In this document: positions 22,171 through 34,234 of the stretch, in pieces | How positions within the stretch are numbered: position 1 is the first letter of the stretch | Layout: each line of letters begins with the position of its first letter | NCBI GenBank assembly: GCA_958496175.1 | Contig: OY292277.1 | Coordinates: forward strand, 52,711,050-52,775,049 | Origin: Sisyra terminalis | Taxonomy: Eukaryota; Arthropoda; Insecta; Neuroptera; Sisyridae | DNA length: 64,000 nucleotides | Direction of reading: 5' to 3' | Program-made: the position numbers and the translations under genes | The notes under the pieces: model-generated | Seen by the model: only the letters and a program-made list of their open reading frames with translations | Told to the model about the DNA's origin: nothing | Databases searched by the model: none

Positions 22171-23370
22171 TCTATACTAATATATAAAATTCTTACGTTT
22201 GTCTGTACATTTCGATTTTGAACCCAATTTTAGGGTAAATATTTATTTTAAGAGGGCCTTATTCCAAATTTAAAATTTTTGTCTGTCTGTCTGTCTGTGT
22301 GTCCCGATTTAACTAAAGAACGGAACAACCGAATTTAATGAAATTTGGTATTAAGATACAACACAATTTTCCACAGACTATAGGCTACTTATCATTCCAA
22401 AAAAATAATAAGGGAAGGTATTCCCTAGGGATGAAACCAGAAATTTTTAAAACTAGACAGGTGAGTTATATATCATTGGAAAGGTAATTTAAAGTTAGAA
22501 AATAATCTGTAAAAATATTTTTAGTTGAACTGATAAAAAGCACAGTAACTTCCATTTAAATTTTAGAAAATTGCGTCTTTGAAATATAAACCTTTATATA
22601 TATAAAACACACAGTTGATGTTAATTGCGTAATAGCTTACGTATCTAATATTTTGATGCTCCCAATTATAAAGACGTGGATTCGAACCTTACAGTAAACT
22701 TTTTTTTTATTAGTTTATACCAAATACCAAAGAGACAGTTCTTAATTTTTGTTTGTTTTTCAACAATCAATCTTTTTTAAAATCTAATTTTTATGAACCA
22801 ATGATTGTGAGCTGGAGCAATTATTTAACATTAAGGGAGCAATTTTTTTTCATATATTTCATTATCAATCGAAAAATAAAATCTTCCAAACCAATTTTTC
22901 TTCAGTATTTAGAAAAATTTTAAAATCAATTATTGTTATTGAAAATAAATAAAATATTCGAATTTCCTTCCACGCTTTCTACCTGTTTCCAACAATTTTG
23001 TATGTACAACGTCCAAATGTGCGAAATCGAATTGCTTTTTAGTAATGATAATCAAAATAAATTTCAAATTTTTTTTCGTTTTACATTGTATTTTCCAAAT
23101 AAAAGCATATTTGTGTCGATGAAATTTGGAAAATATTTTTCTTATACGATGCAGATATATAATAAGAAAGGGTTTTTTGATAATTCCTCCTCTAAAAGAG
23201 TGAAAAATGGTGGCAAAGTTTGTACGGCATAACGTCTATTAAACAATCGAAATTTCAAATTTATTTATCAAAGTATGTTCATTATAGACGAAACGTTTTA
23301 TCGCTTAAAATAAAACAATGTTGATTTATTATTAGATTCAAAAACGTAGGATCTGCTTAAAAATTTAAAC

Positions 23371-23426
<56 letters not shown>

Positions 23427-24122
23427 GAAAAAGGTTAAGTTCATAAGTGAGCATTAAGTTGTTTGGCTTTCACATATTGTAATCCTAAAAATCCGAAGTA
23501 CGTATTCACAATTAAATACATTAGTGAGCGAATATCAAGTAGCGAGAAATCCGGCTAAATAAAAGAAAATAATAAGTGCATAGATACGCAATGGTTTATA
23601 CTTGATTATGAAGGAACTGGGTTTCGTGCAATTGAACAAATTTTAATTTCACCGTAGTTTTGTACATTCCAGTAGTGCAAAAGTTGAGACAGTGAAATGG
23701 GATTGCTACTAATATTCTAAATATCTAGGCGAGTGTTTTGATAGCTTTTGACTGTTTTAAGTTATGATTATGACTGACTTTATTGATCTTAACGATAGTT
23801 TTTATTTATATATAGAGTGTGATTGATTTACGGATTAATTGGTTCACGGTAGGAATACGGAATTGACCATACTCTTTTTAGATACTTATAAATATTTTTT
23901 GAAAATTAATTAAACATTATATACAACTATTTTATTCTAAGTAACAGTTTATTAAATGTGTCTTTTTAAAGTTGACAAAATAGTGTTTTCAGGTATGATT
24001 ATGTTTTTCGTAAAAGAAATAAGAAAAATAATAATTTTCATATGCCACTACATATTGCAAATTTAAAAAGAAAATATAATCTACATCTACGTTACGCAGA
24101 CGAAGTCGCGGGGATTAGCTAG
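22171..24122 (+). mobile_element. Helitron-like element (Lep1-like), long copy
   Basis: Begins TCTATACTAATATATAAAAT and ends with ACGCAGACGAAGTCGCGG then GATTAGCTAG. The TC start, a GC-rich hairpin region before the end, CTAG at the 3' terminus, and insertion between A (22170) and T (24123) all fit Helitron rules. The end sequences resemble widespread insect Helitron-like repeats (Lep1 type). A GTCT microsatellite lies near 22281 and a long AT run near 23375. There is no helicase gene, so it is non-autonomous. A shorter relative is at 60428-61457 and an inverted fragment at 56800-57065. Confidence 0.75.
23375..23424. repeat. (AT)n microsatellite, 25 units
   Basis: An uninterrupted AT dinucleotide run of about 50 bases inside the Helitron-like element. 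It is likely to be length-polymorphic. Confidence 0.95.
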
Positions 24123-25798
24123 TATTTTATAAAATAATAAAAAAAAATGAGGAAATTTAGAGAACATTTTCTTGCTTTTTTCGTCATGAAAATCTTTTTC
24201 ATTTGTCCTCATTTTTCCAAGCTCAATTAGAAAGAGATCCGTATCAAATCAACGACAAACCGATGAAAATTCTGGGAAAACATTGCATTCAATTTGCCTT
24301 GAAGCTTGATTTTTATTTACTCTTATACTCAACAATAAAAGGTTTTTCAAGCAAATGATATCATTAATACAATATACACAACCCACCACAAAAGCCTACA
24401 TCGCACAATATCAAATGCAACCCCCAACACACACCCCCACCCAACTAAACACAATCCAAGTGAATTGTGACAATAAGAATGAAAACACAAAATTACCGCC
24501 CGAGAAAATGCAGCAAATATTTCCGAGCAAAATGTAACATTTTCTTTTCGAGAAGAATGACAACTTTTCTGTGTGTTTTTTTTTTTTTTTTTTTTTTGTA
24601 AAAGATGGCACTACTTTTCCACATTTTCCGCTTGAAACAAATAATAGTCATAAAGTAATATATTTACGAAGGTGAAAGAAATAAACTCTAACATATTTGC
24701 GGAAAATTTTCCTCTGTAACTTTTTAGCATCTTTCACAAAAAAGCCACCAAGTGTCAAATCGTAATTTTATTGACATGAGATAGGATATAAGTTCAACGT
24801 TTCAGCCATCAGTGTGAAGCAATATAAAACTTTATAATTCAAAGTGAATACATTTTATTTGACCTAATAAATACGAATGCAAATATATAAAAGAAATAAA
24901 CTACTGTAGATTTAAAAGCTCCATAAAGCACACGTTTATGTCAAACGTGAGTCTAAGAAAATAAAAATTGATATGTTTATTTTACATTTCACATACAAAA
25001 TAATTGTTGCAACCAAACACCGTTTGTATTGTGATAAAATTTCATTTTAAATACAAACATAATTACTTACGAGAAATCAGTGTTTCGTTATAATTTACAC
25101 GAATTACAGTCCTTTCTTCTACATCCATCGTCTTATCAAAATTAAATTTTGCATCGAATTCTCATAACTTGAACTTGTTTAGTGTTTATATTTGCATAAC
25201 AGTCTAACGTTTCCGTAACACAATTCCAACAAAACCGTTTCACAAAATAGGTGTTTACTTCTTCTGTAATTACGAAAAAGAAAAAGCCAAAATTATAAAG
25301 TGGAGAAAACATTTTCATTTCTCCCGTCTTAACAATGGTTGATATTTACGTATATTTTACATTTAAGAGGTAGAAAAAAAGATGTTTTAATGTTTTATAA
25401 GTATGAAACTATTTATAAAGTTTTCTACTAGAAAAAGCTTCGCAAGAAAAACTGTAAGTTTTGATCTTAAAGTTGATGTTGAAAAGATTAAACTATTAGG
25501 TGTTTTTCAAATAAGTTTTGAGGTATAACTAAGATAAAGTCGCTACAGATTATCTTTGAAGTTTAATTAATGCTAAAGCTTTATTTTTTCCTTTTTTTTT
25601 TATAAGTTGGGTTTTCCAGGATAATGTTATTTAAGCTTTAAAACTGCATTCTCAGGGCTTATTGAGCTTTCTGGGTTGGTACTTCACCTAGTAAAAACCA
25701 AGCAGTAAGGCGAACTTCAACAATCGTCGCACTAGGTGCTTTCCGATAATTTCAGTTGAAATAATAACTTGCAATTTGGATCATCCACATATAATCCC
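24123..25798. other. Intergenic, no gene seen
   Basis: AT-rich. A cytosine-rich, ACACAC-like patch lies at 24418-24455 and a T run at 24578-24597. Open frames across these are artefacts of low complexity. Confidence 0.45.
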
Positions 25799-26376
25799 GG
25801 GGCCGTTCATAAAATACGTTCGCATACAAGGGGGGGAGGGGTCTTGCTGAGTGTGGCAAGATGTGACAGAGGGAGGGCGAGGGGGGGGTCTTCGGTAACG
25901 TGACGTTCGTCATTCGTCGAAAAATTTTAAATTAATATTTCTTTCGAATATTTTTATCTTTTTCAATTTTTATCATGATAAAAAGTCATTCATTTCGTAT
26001 TTAGTAAATATTAAATATATAAATTGCTTGTGTCCATATTTTACATAATTTTATTTATTTTTAGTAGGATAGTGTATGATTTTAGAAGCATGATGAAGGT
26101 CTAATGAAAGACCGAAACTTGTCGCAAAATTAATAATTAGTACATGGATCTACATCCTTTCTTGTCCACTATCCTACTAAAAATAAATAAAATTAAATAT
26201 ATAGAAATTTGGGCACTTTTAATTGAAATTTATCACATTCAGGGGACGGGGGGGGGTCTTAGTTTTGTGACGAAATATTTCTAGGGGGGTCACAGAAAGT
26301 GTGACACAGCGTGACAATGGGTGGGAAGGGGTCAGAAAAAGCTTATTTTAGCGTGATATTTTTTATAAATGGCCCC
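25799..26376. mobile_element. TIR transposon of the GGGGCCGTTCATAAA type
   Basis: Left end GGGGCCGTTCATAAAATACG and right end, read as complement, GGGGCCATTTATAAAAAATA form a terminal inverted repeat of about 20 bases. G-rich blocks follow both ends (GGGGGGGAGGGG on the left, CTAGGGGGGTCAC and others on the right), as in the abundant GGGCCGTCCATAAATTACG repeats of insects. There is no coding region and no obvious target duplication. It carries a nested foldback at 26022-26191, so it is the older of the two. Confidence 0.65.
26022..26191 (+). mobile_element. Small foldback retroelement with 12-bp target duplication (family C)
   Basis: A 170-bp insertion is flanked by the exact 12-bp repeat ATTAAATATATA (26010-26021 and 26192-26203). 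Its arms TTTTATTTATTTTTAGTAGG and the complement enclose a core at about 26091-26124: TGATGAA, a GGTCT/AGACC stem, GAAAC, TT, GTC. Sequence before the core (ATTTT..GC) can pair with sequence after it (GC AAAAT), completing a three-way-junction shape like a type I hammerhead ribozyme. The base at the hammerhead C3 position is A here, so self-cleavage is doubtful for this copy. Confidence 0.75.
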
Positions 26377-26619
26377 TTACTACTCTGACCTGTTTTCTTG
26401 TAAAAACCAAGGATCTTTTCCCTTCAAAATTATTTTATCAGTCATTTCACTAAAAGGTATCAACCGTAATAAAAATATCCCTAGACAAATCATCCTCGTT
26501 TGAATTATCCCCGGTAATTGATTCTTCAAATATTAACTACTAATTTTTTGATCCTTGATCTTCAAGAAATAAAGCATCTAAATGTAAGACGAATGATGAA
26601 TATGAAAGTTTTAATTTTC

Positions 26620-27470
26620 TGAAGCACATAGGAAATATGGTCCATCAATAAGCACTTGTTATTGGTAATTGGTTCCAGAGTTTTAAAGGTGGTATTTTTG
26701 ATACCAATGAAAAAAATACTAAGGTAGACTAATAAAGATTGAACAGGCTGAATTGGAAATGTATGGGATCAAATTTCATGTTAATCTCAAGAAAACTTTG
26801 CAAAAGACTTGGAAATAAGTCAACAATCCTTTTTAAACCTTCTGAAGACCATGGGATGGTGCAAAACAAGAAAACTTAGATCCACATGAATTTATGCTAA
26901 AAGACATCGAACGTCACTTCTTCACGTGTGAACAAGACCTCCAAAAGTAAAAGCAGATGCAATTTTTGCATAAAATTATGATAAGGATTAAAAGTGAATA
27001 TAATTCGATAATTTAAAAAGGATATAATGGTGGTATAAGCCTGGAAATGCATCAATTATCGGCGAAATATTCGAACGAAAGTTTATGACAAGAAGTTATT
27101 GATCTGCATTTGGTGGAGTTATCTATTATTCGTTACTCCAATTTACTGTAACTATTACTAAAAAACATAATCAGGTTAAAATTGAAGCTCAAATTCCCCC
27201 AATATACCAAAAAACGCTGGGCTATAGGTCGCAAAAGTTTTTATGGAAACTTTGAGAGTATTCCAATGGGATATTTTATCCCACTTGCCATATTCGTGGG
27301 ATATTCCAATACCATTTATTTCGGTCTAAGAGCCATGGTCCTAGTGGCTTTTTGATCTTACGAAGTCGAAAATAAATCTATTTCTAGATCACTTCGAAAG
27401 AAGAATATTTTTTTCCCATACAAGACCATATGCAATCTGAAAGATGAGACATAGTAGTAGCTTGCAATAG
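26620..27470 (+). pseudogene. Dead mariner transposase (irritans/cecropia-like)
   Basis: Plus-strand translation in shifting frames shows, in order: a W.Q.FK.G.FDT-like N-terminal piece near 26665, KIEQAELE near 26730, KQENLDPHEF then KDIERHFFTCEQ near 26865-26940, FLHKIM near 26965, a WYKPG piece near 27030 (the usual WSKPG), LICIWW near 27100, and YHLFRSKSHG near 27315 (usual SDYHLFRSM.HG). This is the full mariner order including the D,D34D region, but with many stops and frameshifts. It is an old relic and encodes no working enzyme. Confidence 0.8.
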
Positions 27471-27474
27471 ACAG

Positions 27475-29580
27475 TACTTTGGGTAAAATATATAATTTCA
27501 CTTTTTTGAATAAAGTCTTTAAAAACCAATATAAAGAAGTGCAGTTTTGTATTTATAAATCCTCATGATTTCTCGACTTAAAAATTAATACCAACATGCT
27601 TCATTATTGGCCAGATTAGGGTTGTTTTGCTACAAATTATTTGAAATAAAGACTCAGAAATGAAAAAATTTAATAAAATACAAAAAGCAAATTTATAGAA
27701 AATGAACCTTTGGTTTGATTGACGTTGGAATCGTCATTCGACGATTCTTCTTTAAAAATTTTGCGAGTTAAATGTGTCCTCCGCATTATAATTTTCTAAT
27801 GAAATTGTTTGATTCAAATATAGTTCTCAAAAGTTGGTGTCATTCCTTGTCGTATAGTTTTCCTTTTGGTTTTTAGAATTGATCTTCACGATCCTTTGAC
27901 TTAAGATTGTTAAGCTATTTTTGTAGGCGTTCTTAAAATTTTATTCAAATAACTATCAGAATCCTGGAAGAGATTATATAAAAGCATAATAATGGGCAAA
28001 AAAATTTAACCTTCTTTTTAAGAATATGACTTTAATAACTCTATGATTAAATTTAAATGAACAAGTTACAAATTCCAAGTTTAAAATAAAACCTTTAAAT
28101 TTTTTTGAAGTCCCAATATTAAGTGCATACTTAAATGAAAAATCACAAATTTTGATGTTAGCATCTAATTAAAGAGTATTTTTTAAGAAAGACAAAAAAA
28201 ATCTTTGTATTCGAAAGTTAAAAAATCCTTGAATCCTTATTTTACTTTTGATGAAAAAAATGGCAAACATTTTAATCAGAAATATTAATTTGGTGATATT
28301 TTAATCTAGGAAATAACGAGGCAATAATTTGTTACACGTTGTTTAAAATTGGTGAAACTATTGTTGAGTTAAATTATATTTATTTATTTTTTTCTAAGGA
28401 AATTTATTTGCCAAATATTTTATTGAGGTATGTAAATCTGTCCTATTAAGTTGAGTTACGACCACCAATTTTCCCCCAAAACGATAATTTTTTTTTTCCC
28501 AGAACCATATTTTGAGGGTCAATGCCACAAACTTGAATTCGATGCAAATGTTTTATGCTCTCAAGTGCGTAATACGTGTGGAAATGATTTACGATCGCCA
28601 TCGTACACAAAAACACAACGAAATACCAAATAAATCCCACAATACTATTCTTAAGCTATAATTCGTGCGAATCGTTTATTCTAACAGACAATTTTTTTAA
28701 TTTGATTACAAACTGTGTAAATATATCGTGGCTGATAAAAAGCAGAGCTTTATAAGCCAATAAAAGCTCAACAGGGGGAGGATGATATGAAAAAATAATG
28801 AAAATTCATCAGAGTGCATTTAAATGAGCGCATTCTCAGCGTGCACTTTAGCTCGTCCTGTGCATATAATATATTTATACAAATCATGCCACTGGGCTAA
28901 TGATTTGCATTCAATGACGTCATACAAACATATAAGACGATCTAGTTGTAGAAAAAAGCTCAACACAACCCCAACTCTATTTGCGATTTTTTTCCAGGCC
29001 ATATAGAATACGAGAAAATTTATACGAAATGTCTAGTTGAAATGAAGTTATTTTCATAATTTCCGCTGATAAAATTTTATGATATCAGAAAAAAAACTAT
29101 TAAATAGAGTTTCAACTGAATAAATTTCAGATTTTTATGATTTTTGAGAGAAAAAAAAAAGCTATTTTGAAGTCAATTTTTGTTAATATTTTGAAACTTT
29201 TAACAATGTTAAGTTATATTTATTTAGTTTAAGAATTAAGTATGTTTATTCTAAAATGATTCGGTGGTGATTTAAATTTTAATTACAAATGAGGTGAAGC
29301 ATAAAATTGTTTTTAACGACCACATTCGGCATTAATCTCACGGGAAACTGTGGTCAAGTGTTAATGCTTTAGTGGTACTCCTGAATAAATAAGCATTAAT
29401 GCTAATCATACCGTTTTCAAAGATAAATTCTCAACAAATTCTACTGATTCTGTTAAACAAATTTTTTTCAAGTCTTACTTGAAAAAAATGCTAAGCCAAA
29501 GCCATTAATTATAAGGATATGGTTTAAATATTTTTGAACCATTTTTTACTCTTTTGATTTTTCCAAAAGACCAGATTTTG
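27475..29580. other. Intergenic, no gene seen
   Basis: Short opposite-strand open frames near 28446-28640 and 28820-29006 overlap each other and show no family signature. The stretch 28500-28990 is less AT-rich than its surroundings and might be regulatory. Confidence 0.4.
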
Positions 29581-29582
29581 TT

Positions 29583-30123
29583 GAGATCCTTAAGATTCTT
29601 ATACCAAATAGATTGTGAAATTTCAACAGTAAAAATTTAAGAAATCCTAGAAAAGTATACAAATTAAAGTTTTTTAAACATTTTAAAAATCTAAGATGTT
29701 TCTTCTTCAAAAGATGCTCGATATTCATTACTAGGTATACCTGCGACTTCGTCTCTATAGCGATTGAAATCAGAAATCAATTATAGTTACAATTAAGAGT
29801 TTATCAATAACTTTATTAATTACATTATGCCAACATTTAATAGTATTAAAATCCTTGTGATTTTTATACCAAATACAAAATTGTGAAGTTTCAACAGTAA
29901 ATATTTAAGAAATCCTGTAAAGGTAAATAAGTTATAATTTTTAAAACTTTTTAAAAATCAAAGATATTTCTTCTTCAAAAGATGATCGATATTCATCAAC
30001 AGGTAATACCTGCGACTTCGTCGCTCTAGCAATTGCAATCTGAAATCAATTAAGGCTACAATTAAGAGTTTATCAATTACTTTATTAACTACATAATGAC
30101 TACATTTAATAGAATTATAATCC
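29583..30123. repeat. Tandem duplication of ~269 bp
   Basis: Two direct copies, about 29583-29851 and 29852-30123. The shared string ACCTGCGACTTCGTC occurs at 29739 and 30008, 269 bases apart. That string resembles the GACGAAGTCGC end region of the Helitron-like elements in inverted orientation and recurs near 62892 in this window, so the unit probably derives from a mobile element end. Confidence 0.75.
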
Positions 30124-30129
30124 CGATTA

Positions 30130-30870
30130 GTAATAATAGAGTTTTATTTCCGTAATAAATAACAAGAACCGAAACGAAACGAAGTGTATAATCAACAAAC
30201 CATTAATAAATAGGGGTTTAACCCGAAAATCAAGAGTGATTAACGAAATAAATTTCCTTTTCGAATCCGAAAAAGCTTAGGAAAGGTAAATGAAATAAAC
30301 CATGAAACAAATAATTGACCGCAACAATAACCAAATATATCAGTCCAATGGAAGTATGTTACAGTCGTTAAACCATATAAAGTATTAACCAAAAAATACG
30401 TAAAGCCCAATTATATTATTTATTGATAGATAAGGTCCCAAACAACATTTCAGCCCCGAAATAGGCTTTTCAAGAATAAATAAAAATATACATAAAATAT
30501 ATATAAAATAATTACTAATAAAAAGGAAACTGCAAAAATTAGCGACAAATGCATTCAGAAATTAAGACTCAGTTGTTTTAAAAAAAATAAATTAAAAACC
30601 AACCAATCATATAATTTGGCTTAATTTTAGTTCATTCTGGAAACCACTATTGGTAAAATTTAGTAACACAAGTACTACAAAACTAGTGAAAAAAAAAATT
30701 CAAATCTATAACAAAGATTTGTTTATTCATTTATTGATTCATCTTTTAATTCTTCAAACTTTTTAATCTTTAACAAAGTGACCGGCAGATGAATTTGAAG
30801 GTATTAGTATCTAAATTATACTTTTTTAAAGAAAAATTTTTACGTTGAATTTTATTTCTAATTTTTAACG
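30130..30870. other. Intergenic, no gene seen
   Basis: AT-rich sequence only. Confidence 0.45.
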
Positions 30871-30879
30871 TATATTTAT

Positions 30880-31835
30880 TAGACTCAGCCAAAAAAATCG
30901 ACTATTTATTTTTTGAAAAGTATACCGAAAATATTGTTCAAGGTGACAAAAAAAAAATATCCGGAAAGTTTGAGCCCTTAATATTAATATTTAGAGGTCT
31001 ATCATCGTTAATTTCGAATTTTGATTTGTGTTTTCATTTTTGCGTCAATGCTGTCTAACTATCAAGGTAAAAAAAATTATCTGCACATATATTTATAGAA
31101 AATTAAATTTCTTACAAAAAATGTGTCTTTGAAAAATTTTACCAGACACGCCGTTTCCGAACAATCAAGCTTCAGACATTGATATAATTCTTAGATTTAT
31201 CTTCTTTATTTTGGAATTTTGTAACTGACAAACAAATAAATATATAGAAATTATAAATATAGATTCTTAAAGGGAATTAAATGCTCTACAATAAAAGTCT
31301 CTTAATGTTTTTACATAAAATCACTTTTTCAAAAGTTAGTCACAATTAAAGTTGAAGGATAAATTAAATTATTGTTTTTTTCGTTGTGGAACCAACTTTG
31401 AAAGACTGATCCTATATAAAAACGTCATGAGACTTTTTTTGTAGAGCATTAAATTCCCTTCAAGAATCTATTTTATTTATTTCTATATATTTATTTGTTC
31501 GTCAGTTACAAAATTCCAAAATAAAGAAGATAAATCTAAAAATTATATCAATGTCTGAAGCTTGATTATTCGGAAACGGCGTATCTGGCAAAAATTTTTA
31601 AGGAAACGTTTTTTGTTAGGAATTTAATTTTCTATAAATATATGTGCAAATGAATTTGTTTACCTTGATAGTTTGACAGCATTGACGCAAAAATTAAAGC
31701 ACAAATTAAAAATCGAAATTAAAGGTGAAAGACCTCTTAATATTAATATTAAGGACTCAAACCTTTTTGTCACCTTGAACAATATTTTCGGTATACTTTT
31801 CAAAAAAAAATAGTCGATTTTTTTGGCCAAGTCTA
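30880..31835. mobile_element. Palindromic hAT-like element, subfamily 1, with exact 8-bp target duplication
   Basis: Two arms of about 450 bases form a near-perfect inverted repeat centred near 31360. The termini are TAGACTCAGCCAAAAAAATC and the complement of TAGACTTGGCCAAAAAAATC. Exact 8-bp flanks ATATTTAT lie at 30872-30879 and 31836-31843. The arms include GCCCTTAATATTAATATT-like motifs and CAATGCTGTC blocks. No coding capacity exists. The 8-bp duplication fits a hAT-type transposase, and transcription through it would give a long hairpin RNA. Confidence 0.9.
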
Positions 31836-31843
31836 ATATTTAT

Positions 31844-33990
31844 AGAGCAACCAAACTTGCTTTTCAATATCACGAAAGCACAATAGTGCAAAGCTTTCAA
31901 GTGTCGCACATATCTCTAACTTAATTAAACATAGACGTAAGTGTTTAGGAACAATTAAATTATAAAGTCCCTCTCCATTCCAAAACTAGAACGTCGAACA
32001 ATTCCCAACCAATCTTCTCTAATTAATTTAAAACGAAAGAATTTAAAAATGCGACAAATGTAATAAATTACTTCATTTATTTATCGAGAGATAAGCAACA
32101 AACTCTTAAAATTACAGAAAATATAATGCTGAATCGAAAGCGTACAAAGAAGCTTATAAAGCTTTGGAATGTTTATGAGAAATTGATTGGAATGTTTATC
32201 TTGAAAAGAATTTACAATCCTCATGCATCAGAAAATCAACGAAATGCACCTACTCTTTTTCTTGAAACAGACTTTTCTGCCAATTGAATGATAAGATTGA
32301 ATATTTATGTGTTTTTTTTTCCACCGATTTTCCTGGAAATATATCGAAGGCATAATGGAGTTTTAATTCCATTGAGACTTTTACTTGTCTTTGCGAATGC
32401 TTGCCACGAAAAATAGGAAAAGTAAATGGAAATTTTGCACACGTTTCATTGTTAATAAATTTCCGATTTAATAAAATGTTAAAGAAAATATCTGGGACAC
32501 TTTTGAAAGCTTTGGTGACACACACAAAAAAAAATCTAAGTTTTCCTGTTTCCTTATTCCCACGCATTTGCTGTTGTTTTGACGCTTGAGTTGGCTATTT
32601 TCACGTCTCACCTAGAAAATCATCCAGACTCATGAATAATTCTAGACACATAAAACTTTTCAAACGCTCCGTTTATTCCTTTTAAATATAGCAAAACACA
32701 CAATATTTCCAGTGTTTAAGTTGGGTGAGGTGAATTTTTTTCACGAGTTTGTTTCTTTTAGAAATAAAAATGAGCTTTTACCGGAAGAAAACTAAACAGG
32801 TTTTCATGGATTTTTGTCGGAGAACACTTATAGTACAGTTGTGGAAGTGAAATTTTTAAACGAACTCCCCAAAAAGTAAATAAAAGTCAATTTTTTTATT
32901 AACTGATAGATAAGTTACCAAACAAAATTTTAACCGAAAAATCCGTCATTGTAGGGTATCGAGTCCTCCCCTCCCCTTTAAATTGACATATCTTAGAAAA
33001 AAAACATTTTTTTTCCTTAACTTTTGCAACTATTGCATCGTGCTAGATACAAATAAAAAAAATTATTTTCAAAATGAAAGCTAAAATATTTTCCTACAAA
33101 TAAGAATCTAATTATTTTCATGTATGTGCCATAGTTAACGTGAAAATGACGTTTGAAAAGTTAGTATGGATATTTCCGAAAGTTATTTGTGTTTTAGGAA
33201 ATGTCAGGAACCAAATGATTTCTTTATTTGAGTATTTTTTTTTCTTATCCACGAAAGTTTCAAAAAGTTACTAGATTTTTAAAAAATTTTCGTTTCAGAT
33301 ATTGAAGAACTTAACTCCATTATAAATTAATTTCAAATTTAACTACAGGTTAAAATACATTTTCTTGGAATTCCATTTTTAATAAATTTTTTTAAGCTTT
33401 ACAAGATACCTAGAAATTTTTAGTTTTGACTATTAAAATTGAATTTTCTCGGTCAAAAATCGCCAATATTTTCTAAGGCATGTAAAAATATAGTCAAATT
33501 CCAAGAAATCAACGATAAATTATTCTATATCTTTACTTCTCAATGGAAATGAATGCAGAAGAAAATTTCATTAATTTAAATTGGTATCATTACAAGAGAT
33601 TAACAATTGAAATTTTAAATAATTTTGACTATCAAGTTTTTCATAAACCAAGCTTTCTTCAAGGTTTCACTGAAGAATTGTTTGTGCATTCTTTTTCTTT
33701 GCAATTTGTGCAAACTTCCCTGCAAAAAAGGCCAGCTTTTTTACAAAAGCAAGCTTTTTCCTAACTCTTCGTACAATCGTGGATCTAGTGGCTGTATCAT
33801 GATAATTGGAGTTCAAATTTATATTTTCTTCTAACCCCAGTTTTCTGATGGTAAATTATTCGACAATCATTTCTACACTTGCAAATAAGTTCTGTAGAGC
33901 AGGATAGTTCTCATCAAATTCCGAAATTAGATTGAAATAAATTTAGACAAAAAATTTTCAACATTGATTAATATTAATATTTTATTTATT
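31844..33990. other. Intergenic, no gene seen
   Basis: AT-rich. Short open frames around 32250-32590 and 33543-33834 lack recognisable features. Confidence 0.45.
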
Positions 33991-33999
33991 TTCGGGTCA

Positions 34000-34230
34000 C
34001 AATTATAAATTAATGAATAATAATATATGTTCTATGGCTCAATTTCTTTATTACTACGCGTTTCAACAGTTTTTGGATGTCATCATTAGGTAATGATTAT
34101 TTTTTTGGTTGTAAACAAATTCCATATAGGTTGTTTATTTTATATAATTTGTCGTTAAGGGTGTAATTTGTGTTATTTATATTTCATTTACTTCTACGGT
34201 AATCATTTGTGATCCTTTTATTAAAGGATT
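34000..34230 (-). mobile_element. Penelope-associated terminal repeat (family D), inverted copy 1
   Basis: Read on the minus strand this matches the segment at 37870-38110: both have a block around GACAAATTATATAAAATAAAC, then ATCATTACCT, TGATGATGACA, CCAAAAACTGTTGAAA and AATAAAGAA. The TGATGA-hairpin-GAAA core lies at about 34100-34060 (minus). The two copies face outward, 3.8 kb apart. Confidence 0.6.
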
Positions 34231-34234
34231 ATTT

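Noticed and set aside
22933..23232. 99-codon frame inside the Helitron-like element
   Set aside because: No Rep or helicase motif. Part of it recurs in the other copy, but not as a conserved frame, so it is probably chance in AT-rich DNA.
24411..24611. Lysine-run frame on the minus strand
   Set aside because: It is created by the T run at 24578-24597 and a low-complexity cytosine-rich patch.
28446..28640. Possible exon on either strand in a less AT-rich stretch
   Set aside because: Both strands are open over the same bases and neither has splice signals or a domain that could decide between them.
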